From: an uncultured Bacillota bacterium
GTDB taxonomy: Bacteria > Bacillota > Clostridia > Peptostreptococcales > Anaerovoracaceae
Direction: 5' to 3'
NCBI GenBank assembly: GCA_946546075.1
Contig: CAMNNV010000041.1
Location: 1-8,694 of the forward strand
DNA length: 8,694 nt
In this document: in pieces, positions 1 to 6,955 of the stretch
How positions within the stretch are numbered: the first letter of the stretch is position 1
Layout: every line of letters starts with the position of its first letter
Notes under the pieces: model-generated
What the model saw: the letters and a program-made list of their open reading frames with translations, nothing else
The model's database searches: none
What the model was told of the DNA's origin: nothing
Position numbers and translations under genes: made by a program

Positions 1-543
1 GACCACGGCGCAGAGGCGCTGGCGGTGGTAAAAGGCAAGGACGATGACACGGTGCATACGATCCACGATAAGATCAAGGCGCAGGTCATGAGCGGAAGAA
101 GCGAGAAGAAGGATAGTTCTACCGAGTCCATGGACATCATTTCGAAACTGCCGTTTTTCCTGGTGCGGTTCGTTGTATGGATCTGCAGGATCCTGGACGT
201 CCACGGCAAAGTGCCGTACAGCTTTATCGCAAGCGACCCGTATTATACCTCGGTGGTCCTTTCGAATCTCGGATCCATCAAGCTCAAGAGCGGCTACCAT
301 CACCTGACGAACTGGGGCACTACCTCCATCATCGTCATCGTTGGCGAGAAAAAAATGCGCCCGTTTTTCAATGACGACGGCACCTTCGAGATGAAGGACA
401 GTCTGGATCTGGGCATAACGATCGACGAGAGGCTGGCGGACGGATACTACTATTCCAAGACGATAAAGCTTCTCAAATACATGCTGGAGAACCCGGAATA
501 CCTCGAGAGACCTCTGGCAGAAGAAGTGGATATAGATCAATGA
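1..543 (+). CDS. 2-oxo acid dehydrogenase E2-like / CAT-fold acyltransferase-like protein (3' part only)
   Basis: The reading frame is open from base 1, so the true start lies upstream; 180 codons of the C-terminal part are visible. A GTG at 25 is in frame but is not a credible start, because the frame is already open before it and no ribosome binding site precedes it. The protein resembles the catalytic domain shared by E2 dihydrolipoamide acyltransferases and chloramphenicol acetyltransferase. Features seen are a hydrophobic helix (bases about 150-200), a segment reading SNLGSIKL, then YHHLTNWGTTS, and near the end DERLADGYYYSKTI, which occupies the place of the family DHRxxDG/HHxxxDG active-site motif. 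The catalytic His position is Glu (codon 427-429), while the Asp-Gly is kept. No lipoyl domain is visible. Clostridia carry many stand-alone proteins annotated as 2-oxo acid dehydrogenase subunit E2 of this kind, and their substrate is not established. It overlaps the next gene by ATGA, so it probably shares its operon. The fold assignment is fairly secure, the enzymatic activity is not. Confidence 0.75.
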   Translation, partial: DHGAEALAVVKGKDDDTVHTIHDKIKAQVMSGRSEKKDSSTESMDIISKLPFFLVRFVVWICRILDVHGKVPYSFIASDPYYTSVVLSNLGSIKLKSGYHHLTNWGTTSIIVIVGEKKMRPFFNDDGTFEMKDSLDLGITIDERLADGYYYSKTIKLLKYMLENPEYLERPLAEEVDIDQ

Positions 544-1094
544 AAGAACTCAAAGAACTGATGCAGCTCTACTGGGCATTTTTTCGCATCGGCGGCCTCA
601 CCTTCGGGGGCGGGCTCACCATGCTGCCCATGCTCAAGTACGAGCTGGTGGAACAGAAAAAATGGATAGATGAGGAGACCCTCCTGGAGTGCTACGCCAT
701 CGGTCAGTGCACCCCGGGTATCATCGCCGTGAACACTGCCACCTTCGTGGGATACCGAAGGAAAGGCGTGGCCGGCGGCATCTTCTCGACCCTCGGAATG
801 ATCACCCCGTCCCTCGTGATCATCACCGTGATCGCTTTGGTCCTGCAGAATTTCATGGACTACAGCGTGGTGCAGCACGGACTCGTGGGCATCCGCGGAG
901 CGGTCTGCGCTCTCATGGTGAACACCGTGATCAATCTGGGCAAGCGAAGCCTGAACAAAGTCGTCACGTGGATCCTTTGCATCGGCATGTTCCTGCTGGC
1001 GGTGCTGACGGAGGTACCGACCATCGTCATGGTCGTCGCAGCTGCGGTAGCGGGCATCCTATACAATAAACTCCCGGGAGGTATGTTGCGATGA
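540..1094 (+). CDS. CHR-family (chromate-transporter-type) membrane protein, first half of a split pair
   Basis: This is a 184-residue integral membrane protein of the short-chain CHR type, equal to one half of a full-length ChrA. The family signature is visible: near the N-terminus FRIGGLTFGGG followed by MLPML (about residues 15-32), then a CTPGIIAVNTATFVGYRRKG stretch (about 58-78) and a TPSL motif opening a long hydrophobic helix (about 88-105). More hydrophobic segments follow at about 113-134, 141-160 and 160-179. In Bacillus subtilis, paired short CHR proteins with opposite topology work together to give chromate resistance. Here the partner is the next gene, joined by an ATGA overlap. 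The start ATG at 540 overlaps the preceding stop; only a weak purine-rich site (about 525-530) lies upstream, which suggests coupled translation. Family membership is clear, but the natural substrate in an anaerobe is uncertain and export of chromate is an assumption. Confidence 0.9.
   Translation: MKELKELMQLYWAFFRIGGLTFGGGLTMLPMLKYELVEQKKWIDEETLLECYAIGQCTPGIIAVNTATFVGYRRKGVAGGIFSTLGMITPSLVIITVIALVLQNFMDYSVVQHGLVGIRGAVCALMVNTVINLGKRSLNKVVTWILCIGMFLLAVLTEVPTIVMVVAAAVAGILYNKLPGGMLR
1077..1081 (+). promoter_or_regulatory. Ribosome binding site of the second CHR gene, inside the first
   Basis: GGAGG lies 9 bases upstream of the ATG at 1091, within the last codons of the first CHR gene. Together with the ATGA overlap it gives the second half its own initiation signal while still allowing coupling, which fits equal production of two partner subunits. 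Confidence 0.6.
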
Positions 1095-1636
1095 ATGTAG
1101 TGACCACCCTCTTCTGGGAATTTTTCAAGATCGGACTTTTCGCGGTGGGAGGCGGCCCTGCGACGCTGCCGTTTCTCATGGACCTTACGAAGTCCCACGA
1201 CTGGTTCACCATGAGCGAGCTGACGAATATGATCGCCATCAGCGAGAGCACTCCGGGACCTCTGGGCCTCAACATGGCCACCTATGCAGGGGTCGAGACC
1301 ATGGGCATCTGGGGAGGGCTCGTAGCCTCGGTAGGCCTTGCAACACCAAGCGTGATCATCATCATACTGATCGCGAAATTCCTCGAGAATTTCAACGAAA
1401 ATCCTATAGTAAAAAGCGCGATGTTCGGCATCAAACCGGCGGTGTGCGGCATCATCGCGGCGGCAGTTCTGGACCTGTGCTACGTGTCACTTTATATCGA
1501 CGGCGAGCTCATCATCCCGTCCATCGTGATCGCCGTAGTGGTCTTCGTGGCGCTTCAGATCAAGAAACTGAACAGGATCCATCCGTTCTTCTGGTTTGCA
1601 GCGTCGGCAGCCGTAGCTATCGTTTTCAAATTGTAG
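1091..1636 (+). CDS. CHR-family (chromate-transporter-type) membrane protein, second half of a split pair
   Basis: This is a 181-residue partner of the preceding CHR protein and clearly homologous to it: FFKIGLFAVGGGPATLPFL near the N-terminus (about residues 10-28), then STPGPLGLNMATYAGVETMG (about 54-73) and a TPSV motif that begins a hydrophobic helix (about 86-103). Further hydrophobic stretches lie at about 115-135, 141-160 and at the extreme C-terminus, which ends only a few residues after the last helix. The start ATG at 1091 forms an ATGA overlap with the previous stop, and a GGAGG at 1077-1081 with a 9-base spacer supports it. The two proteins most likely assemble as a heterodimeric anion transporter in the membrane. 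tilS begins 4 bases after its stop, so transcription probably continues. The substrate is uncertain. Confidence 0.9.
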   Translation: MNVVTTLFWEFFKIGLFAVGGGPATLPFLMDLTKSHDWFTMSELTNMIAISESTPGPLGLNMATYAGVETMGIWGGLVASVGLATPSVIIIILIAKFLENFNENPIVKSAMFGIKPAVCGIIAAAVLDLCYVSLYIDGELIIPSIVIAVVVFVALQIKKLNRIHPFFWFAASAAVAIVFKL

Positions 1637-1640
1637 TGAT

Positions 1641-3029
1641 ATGCTGGATAAAGTAAGAGAAACCATAAATAAATACGGACTTTTGGACAAAAACACTCAC
1701 GTAGTCCTGGGCCTCAGCGGGGGCCCTGATTCCGTGAGCCTTTTTTATGCTCTGAGAGAGCTGGGATACGAGATCCACGCCGTTCACGTGGACCACGGGC
1801 TGCGAGAGACGGCGGCAAGAGACGCGGATTTCGTGCAAAAAATGTGCGCGGATACCGGCGTACCGTGCCGGGTGGTCACTGCAGACTGCGCAGGTCTCGC
1901 AAAGGAACTGGGAATGACCACGGAAGAGGCCGGAAGGAAGATAAGATACGAGGCTTTCTGCGAAGAAGCGGATCGTATTCGCGAAGCGGGGCATGATGTG
2001 AAGATCGGCGTGGCACACAATGCGGACGATCAGGCAGAAACAGTTCTCTTCCGGCTCATGAGGGGAACGGGTCCTGACGGGCTGGCAGGCATGGCGCACA
2101 AGCGCTTCGAAGGCGGCCATGAGGTGATCCGCCCACTGCTGGATGTGACCCGCGCGGAAATCGAAGCGTACTGCAGGGCAAATGACCTGGAGTACATGAC
2201 GGACGAGACCAACGAAGTGCCGGGCTACACGAGAAACAGCATCCGGCTGGAACTTCTGCCGTTCATGAGAGAAAAATACAACGCCAATATCTCCGAAGCC
2301 CTCTGCCGGCTGGCAGCCATCGCAGGGGAGGACAAGGATTATCTGCAGCAGCAGACAGAAGCTGCATATGAACAGTGCCTGAGAGGAAGTGTGCTGGACA
2401 GAAGCAGCCTTCTGGAATTCCATCCGTCCATCAGAAGACGAGTCATGATGAAGGCCATAAGACTCGCAGGTCTCACGGAGGACGTGACCTACGAAAGGCT
2501 CCAGGCCATAGAGGAAGCCCTGGGAAGGGATACGGCAACCAGGACGATCCAGCTTCCGAGAGGGTACGAAGTCGTCATCGCTTTTGATGAGGTGAGAGTG
2601 AAGGCTACGGAAGATGCGAAGGATGCCCGGGAGCGCAAGATCTTAGTGGATGTCATCACCGATCCGGAGGACGTCCGGAGGATCCTGCAGCAGATCAAAG
2701 AGCAGGGATACCCGGAGGATACCGCCGTCATGGACGCAGACCTTGCGGCATCGGCCTGCGGCGTGCCGGCAGAGCAGCTGCAGGAGGTCATCGTCTGCAG
2801 AGGACGGCAGCCGGGGGATTTCATGTTCCTTCGCGGCGGGAGAAAAACGATAAAAAAACTTCTGGGGGAGATGAAAATCCCGTCTGACAGGAGAGAAAAC
2901 GTCACTTTTGCGGCCCGCGGGAGCATGGTGCTGGCGCTGTCAGAAGAAACCTCCGGGAAGAGGCGGTACGCGGAAACTTTGAGGATAAATGACAAAACTT
3001 TGAGGATACTCACTGTGAAGTTTGTGTGA
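1641..3029 (+). CDS. tilS: tRNA(Ile)-lysidine synthase TilS
   Basis: TilS attaches lysine to the wobble cytidine of the tRNA-Ile with a CAU anticodon, using ATP. This makes lysidine, so the tRNA reads AUA and is charged with isoleucine. The 462-residue protein shows the N-type ATP pyrophosphatase P-loop SGGPDS (residues 26-31), then HVDHGLR, the family motif HNADDQAET (126-134) followed by RLMRGTGPDGL, and RPLLDVTRAEIEAYC with a downstream YTRNSIR tRNA-binding segment. The C-terminal part contains VCRGRQPGDFM and KTIKKLLGEMKIP, typical of the TilS C-terminal domain, so this is the long (domain-complete) form. It starts 4 bases after the CHR gene stop with almost no ribosome binding site (TAGTGAT directly before ATG), so translation is probably coupled to the upstream gene. 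A divergent upstream in-frame start was not found. The usual Firmicute partner hpt does not follow it. Confidence 0.96.
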   Translation: MLDKVRETINKYGLLDKNTHVVLGLSGGPDSVSLFYALRELGYEIHAVHVDHGLRETAARDADFVQKMCADTGVPCRVVTADCAGLAKELGMTTEEAGRKIRYEAFCEEADRIREAGHDVKIGVAHNADDQAETVLFRLMRGTGPDGLAGMAHKRFEGGHEVIRPLLDVTRAEIEAYCRANDLEYMTDETNEVPGYTRNSIRLELLPFMREKYNANISEALCRLAAIAGEDKDYLQQQTEAAYEQCLRGSVLDRSSLLEFHPSIRRRVMMKAIRLAGLTEDVTYERLQAIEEALGRDTATRTIQLPRGYEVVIAFDEVRVKATEDAKDARERKILVDVITDPEDVRRILQQIKEQGYPEDTAVMDADLAASACGVPAEQLQEVIVCRGRQPGDFMFLRGGRKTIKKLLGEMKIPSDRRENVTFAARGSMVLALSEETSGKRRYAETLRINDKTLRILTVKFV

Positions 3030-3055
3030 ATTGCACTAAAAACGGCTGCAAATGA

Positions 3056-3084
3056 TTGTATAAAGAAGACATATATGTTAGAAT
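3056..3084 (+). promoter_or_regulatory. Extended -10 promoter for ftsH
   Basis: The gap after tilS contains TTGTAT (3056-3061), a 17-base spacer, and TAGAAT (3079-3084) directly preceded by TGT, which is a full TGn extended -10 element. The surrounding DNA is much more A+T-rich than the flanking genes. Transcription would be expected to start near 3091, giving a leader of about 40 bases before the ftsH start. The -35 matches the consensus only in TTG, as is common when an extended -10 is present. It probably drives ftsH and the downstream pucR-type gene independently of tilS. Predicted from sequence only. Confidence 0.6.
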
Positions 3085-3118
3085 AAAATGCTACATTTTA
3101 CGGGTAAAAATCACTAAC

Positions 3119-3123
3119 GGAGG
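3119..3123 (+). promoter_or_regulatory. Ribosome binding site that fixes the TTG start of ftsH
   Basis: GGAGG sits 8 bases upstream of a TTG at 3132. No in-frame ATG precedes the first membrane segment, and the TTG start gives MKGIGRN followed at once by the first transmembrane helix, as expected for FtsH. Another TTG at 3127 is out of frame. Confidence 0.75.
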
Positions 3124-3131
3124 ATTTTGAT

Positions 3132-5354
3132 TTGAAAGGTATTGGTAGAAATATAGGCATCTATATCGTCATCTTCATGCTGATCGGCGGGATGGCCTGG
3201 TTCTTCACCAATTATGAACCTGCAGAACAGACGGATGAGATCAACACCAGCAAAATGGTGGAATATCTGCAGAAGGATCAGGTGAAGTCGGTCAATATCT
3301 CGGATACGAAGATCACGGCAACACTTAAGAACGACGAGGTTGTATATGCCTATGTCAACAGCGTTGTGGACTATGAATTCATATACGATGAGTACATCGT
3401 CCCACAGGTAAAAGAAGGCAAACTGCAATTAGAAAGTGATGCGCCGAAGAAGGAATCCATTTGGGTCACACTCCTGCCTACGCTGCTCATGGTCGGTGTG
3501 ATGATACTGTTCTTCTTTGTCATCATGAACCAGAGCGGGGGCGGAGGCAAAGCCATGTCCTTTGGCAAGAGCAGGGCTAAGCTCCAGAAGGACGGCGGTC
3601 AGAAGAAGATCACTTTTGCTGACGTAGCAGGACTCAAGGAAGAAAAGGAAGAACTGGAGGAGATCGTAGACTTCCTCAGAAATCCTATCAAATATAACCA
3701 GCTGGGAGCCAGGATCCCTAAGGGAATACTCCTCGTAGGCCCTCCGGGAACAGGTAAGACGTATATCTCCAGAGCTACCGCGGGTGAAGCGGGTGTACCG
3801 TTCTTCACCATCAGTGGTTCCGACTTCGTAGAGATGTTCGTCGGTGTCGGTGCTTCCAGAGTACGTGACCTTTTCGAGCAGGCTAAGAAGAACGCACCTT
3901 GTATCGTTTTCATCGACGAGATCGATGCGGTAGGACGTAAGCGTGGAGCCGGTCTCGGCGGCGGTCACGACGAAAGAGAACAGACGCTCAACCAGCTGCT
4001 GGTAGAGATGGACGGATTCGCAGAGAATACCGGCATCATCATCCTGGCAGCAACAAACAGACCTGACGTTCTGGACCCTGCACTGCTCAGACCGGGCAGA
4101 TTCGACAGACAGATCGTGATAGGTAATCCTGACATCGTCGGAAGAGAAGAGATCTTCAGGATCCACTCAAGGAACAAGCCTCTTGCAGATGAGGTGGATC
4201 CTAAGGTGCTGGCAAGAAGAACGCCGGGGTTCTCTCCTGCAGATATCGAGAACATGCTCAATGAAGCGGCACTTCTCGCAGCAAGAAGAGATGGTGTGAA
4301 GATCCGCATGGAAGAGATCGAGGAAGCCATCACAAAGGTCATCGCAGGACCTGAGAAGAAGAGCAGAGTGATAAGCCCTGAAGAGAACAAGCTCACCGCA
4401 TATCACGAAGCAGGCCATGCAGTTGTCGCTAAGGCTCTGCCGAACTCAGACCCTGTACATCAGATCACGATAATCCCTAGAGGAAGAGCCGGCGGATTCA
4501 CCATGACTCTTCCGGAAGAAGATAAATACTACGGCACCAAGAAAGAAATGTTCGGCATGATCGTACATCTTCTCGGAGGCCGTGTGGCAGAGCAGCTTAC
4601 ACTGGATGATATCAGTACAGGTGCAAGCAACGATATCCAGAGAGCGACGGATGTTGCAAGGGATATGGTCACCAAGTACGGATTCAGTGAGAAGCTGGGA
4701 CCTGTCAACTACAGCGACTCAGAAGAAGTATTCCTGGGCAATTCACTTACCAGCACCAAGAACTTCTCCGAAGAGACAGCTACAGAGATCGATACCGAGA
4801 TCAGAAGGATCGTACACGAAGCATACGACGAAGCGACGAGAATCCTCACAGAGAAGCACGAGCAGCTCGTGAACGTCGCGGAAGCTTTGCTCCTCGTGGA
4901 AACTTTGGATAAAGAGCAGTTCGAGGCTCTGTACGATGGCATCAAGACTCCTGAGCAGCTGGCTGAGGAACTTCGCGTAGCCCAGAAAGAGCGTGCGAAG
5001 AAGGATGCTGCGGAAGCGAAAGAGTCACAGGAGAAGAGAAGAAAGGCTGCCGAAGAGGAAGAACGCAGGATGCTGGAGGAAGCCCAGAGGGCACTCGATG
5101 CAGAAGGCGGACAGGGCATGGGTGACGGCAAATTCAAGCCGATCATCATGACCTACGACGATGTGAACCAGACCGCGACGCCTTTGGAGACTCCGAAGAA
5201 GGAAGAGCCTGAAGAAGAAGTCGTAGAAGAAACGATATCTGAAGAAGAAATGACGCAGGTAGAGGAAGTGGCAGCTGACGGAGAATCTGTTTCCGACAAT
5301 GAAGATGAGACCGTAGCAGATAAAACTGATGATCCATCTGAAGAGGAGGAATAA
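3132..5354 (+). CDS. ftsH: ATP-dependent zinc metalloprotease FtsH with a long acidic C-terminal tail
   Basis: FtsH is the membrane-anchored AAA+ protease that forms hexamers and degrades misassembled membrane proteins and some short-lived regulators. Seen in order are: transmembrane helix 1 (residues about 8-27), a small extracytoplasmic domain (about 28-108), transmembrane helix 2 (about 110-134), a Gly-rich linker, and Walker A GPPGTGKT (203-210, Lys209). Walker B IVFIDEID (258-265) and the second region of homology ending RPGRFDR follow. The peptidase has HEAGH (His425, Glu426, His429) and the likely third zinc ligand Asp501 in STGASND. All catalytic residues are present. At 740 residues it is longer than the usual 600-650. 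The extra part runs from about 607: a Lys/Glu/Ala-rich likely coiled coil, a short Gly-rich break near 659-666, and an acidic tail (687-740, 25 of 54 residues Asp or Glu). Start is TTG at 3132. The pucR-type gene follows by 3 bases. Confidence 0.97.
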   Translation: MKGIGRNIGIYIVIFMLIGGMAWFFTNYEPAEQTDEINTSKMVEYLQKDQVKSVNISDTKITATLKNDEVVYAYVNSVVDYEFIYDEYIVPQVKEGKLQLESDAPKKESIWVTLLPTLLMVGVMILFFFVIMNQSGGGGKAMSFGKSRAKLQKDGGQKKITFADVAGLKEEKEELEEIVDFLRNPIKYNQLGARIPKGILLVGPPGTGKTYISRATAGEAGVPFFTISGSDFVEMFVGVGASRVRDLFEQAKKNAPCIVFIDEIDAVGRKRGAGLGGGHDEREQTLNQLLVEMDGFAENTGIIILAATNRPDVLDPALLRPGRFDRQIVIGNPDIVGREEIFRIHSRNKPLADEVDPKVLARRTPGFSPADIENMLNEAALLAARRDGVKIRMEEIEEAITKVIAGPEKKSRVISPEENKLTAYHEAGHAVVAKALPNSDPVHQITIIPRGRAGGFTMTLPEEDKYYGTKKEMFGMIVHLLGGRVAEQLTLDDISTGASNDIQRATDVARDMVTKYGFSEKLGPVNYSDSEEVFLGNSLTSTKNFSEETATEIDTEIRRIVHEAYDEATRILTEKHEQLVNVAEALLLVETLDKEQFEALYDGIKTPEQLAEELRVAQKERAKKDAAEAKESQEKRRKAAEEEERRMLEEAQRALDAEGGQGMGDGKFKPIIMTYDDVNQTATPLETPKKEEPEEEVVEETISEEEMTQVEEVAADGESVSDNEDETVADKTDDPSEEEE
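5344..5349 (+). promoter_or_regulatory. Ribosome binding site of the PucR-type gene, embedded in the ftsH terminal Glu codons
   Basis: A perfect AGGAGG lies 8 bases before the ATG at 5358. It falls inside the final run of Glu codons of ftsH, so the acidic C-terminus of FtsH and the initiation signal of the next gene share the same bases. Confidence 0.8.
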
Positions 5355-5357
5355 GAA

Positions 5358-6911
5358 ATGAAAGTCACAGTTGCAGATTGTCTGGAACTGGAAGCCTTCA
5401 AAGATGCGAAAGTCCAGGCAGGACAGAAGAAGCTGTCAAACGAGGTGAAGGCGATATCCGTCACCGATGAGAAGCCTGTTTCAGGAAGACCTCTTCGTGA
5501 AGGAAGCGTGGGCGAGATCCTGCTCACGTCTTTTGCCGGATGTGATGATGACGATAGCAAATGTGAGCTCATCAGAGGTGCATCGGCGAAAGGTTGTGCG
5601 GCGCTTGTCGTATGCGGAGGAAAGGGCGCGGTGCCTGAATCCGTGAAAGATCAGGCCGATAAAGAGAATCTGCCGCTTATTTCGCTGGCGGAGGACCGCA
5701 GGTATTCCCAGGCCATCACACAGGTCATGGACAAGGTGCTGTACGGCAATAATTTCAGCAACAGCCTGATAAGCAATACGGTGTTCCATCTCCTGAATTT
5801 TGAGAAGCACAGCAATTTCCAGTCGGCTCTCAGAGAGGCGGCTATCAATAATGAGTTCCAGCTGATACTGCTCAGCGAGGAATTCAACCCGATCCTTACC
5901 GTGGAGACGCAGCACAGGGCGACCATCGCAGATGCGATCAAACTCGGCAAAGAGCGCAACCTGGCAAGTCACGCCGGCGCATACACAATGATCGATGTCA
6001 ATGGCGTCCTGACCTACTGGGGCCCTGTAAGCATCGAAGGGGAGAAGTACTTCATGTTCATCGTGGACAATGAAGACTCATACACGGCAGGGGAGATCAC
6101 GAAGCTGGCGGAGATCATCGAGCTGGCCATGGGCATGTGGAAATACACGCCTGAGAGGGATGCGAAAGCGGAGTTTATCAAGGCTCTGATGAGGGGCAAC
6201 AAGTCTCTCGCTTACACCCTCAAGGATGAAGCCAGGATCAGCGGCGAAGATATACTGAGCGTTTTCTTCTGCAAAGGTTCCGATAAGGAGGCGGAGACCC
6301 AGGCGGTGCTCGCATTCGAGATGGAAGAAGACCTCAACGTGATGCGCATCACCGAGGGGGACGAGACATACGGCATGATCCTGACTTACGAAGAAGACGC
6401 AGGAAATCAGGACAAGAGCAGATGTTTCAAGCTCTTCGAAGCTCTCGAGAAGGGTGATTCGGCGAAAGTCTGCCACATCACAGGAGTCGGAGGGATCGAA
6501 GGAGCAGGTGACGCTTACCGTCTCATCAGCGAAAGCTGGTCATTCGTGCAGAGCGTGTTCCCGTACAAGAAGGTTTTCACGAAGTATGAGCTCACCCTTG
6601 TGAGCAACTGCATCAACATACAGATCCAGGGTGGATTCGTCAAGAAGAACTATATGGAGCTTCTTGAGCCATTCAAGGATGCCGGCGAAACGAAAGGACG
6701 CCAGCTGCTGGATACACTCGAGACTTTCGTACTCGATGCCGGTATGAGCAGCAGCAGGACATCCGAGATCATGGGGATCCATTCCAACACTGTCCAGTAC
6801 AGATTAAAAAAGATCAATGAACTGCTCGGAGTTGAGATAACGGGCAACCGCATCATTCCGGGTCTTACTATGGCGCTTGCATTGAAGAGGCTTGAACGCG
6901 TAGTAAGTTAA
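5358..6911 (+). CDS. PucR/CdaR-type helix-turn-helix transcriptional regulator
   Basis: This 517-residue protein has the layout of the PucR family. An N-terminal PucR-type sensory domain (about residues 1-125) begins MKVTVADCLEL and contains an EILLTSFAG strand and an AALVVCGG strand. A middle region follows (about 130-265), then a degenerate GGDEF-like segment beginning around EFIKALMRGN and spanning to about 400. The C-terminal PucR helix-turn-helix (about 450-515) contains LLDTLETFVLDAGMSS, an SEIMGIHSNTVQYRLKKINELLG recognition region around 468-490, and an ALALKRLERV end. No membrane segment is seen. Family members control purine catabolism, sugar-diacid use and other pathways, usually responding to small ligands; the ligand and target here cannot be read from sequence. 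It shares a transcript with ftsH (3-base gap, strong ribosome binding site) and lies 44 bases before glyA. Family assignment is firm, the regulon is unknown. Confidence 0.88.
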   Translation: MKVTVADCLELEAFKDAKVQAGQKKLSNEVKAISVTDEKPVSGRPLREGSVGEILLTSFAGCDDDDSKCELIRGASAKGCAALVVCGGKGAVPESVKDQADKENLPLISLAEDRRYSQAITQVMDKVLYGNNFSNSLISNTVFHLLNFEKHSNFQSALREAAINNEFQLILLSEEFNPILTVETQHRATIADAIKLGKERNLASHAGAYTMIDVNGVLTYWGPVSIEGEKYFMFIVDNEDSYTAGEITKLAEIIELAMGMWKYTPERDAKAEFIKALMRGNKSLAYTLKDEARISGEDILSVFFCKGSDKEAETQAVLAFEMEEDLNVMRITEGDETYGMILTYEEDAGNQDKSRCFKLFEALEKGDSAKVCHITGVGGIEGAGDAYRLISESWSFVQSVFPYKKVFTKYELTLVSNCINIQIQGGFVKKNYMELLEPFKDAGETKGRQLLDTLETFVLDAGMSSSRTSEIMGIHSNTVQYRLKKINELLGVEITGNRIIPGLTMALALKRLERVVS

Positions 6912-6943
6912 GGGTTCTAGATAAAAGTTTTTTATTAATTAAA

Positions 6944-6948
6944 AGGAG
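6944..6948 (+). promoter_or_regulatory. Ribosome binding site of glyA
   Basis: AGGAG lies 7 bases before the ATG at 6956, after a short A+T-rich strip (about 6918-6944). It supports this start, which gives a protein of the normal family length. Confidence 0.75.
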
Positions 6949-6955
6949 AAGAGAG

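Noticed and set aside
1626..2423. 265-codon open frame on the - strand
   Set aside because: It lies wholly opposite tilS, whose P-loop and family motifs are intact; the antisense protein shows no recognisable motif and arises from codon bias of the real gene.
3031..3065. Possible terminator after tilS
   Set aside because: TTGCA and TGCAA can form only a 5-bp stem with an 11-base loop, and no T-run follows, so it is not a credible intrinsic terminator.
3429..4166. 245-codon open frame on the - strand
   Set aside because: It is antisense to the transmembrane and AAA+ region of ftsH, with no ribosome binding site or motif of its own.
6892..6945. Possible promoter or terminator between the PucR-type gene and glyA
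   Set aside because: TTGAAC at 6892 has no good -10 at a usual distance (TAGATA at 6918 is 20 bases away), and the TTAATTAA palindrome has no G+C stem. The A+T-rich strip is too weak to call either way.
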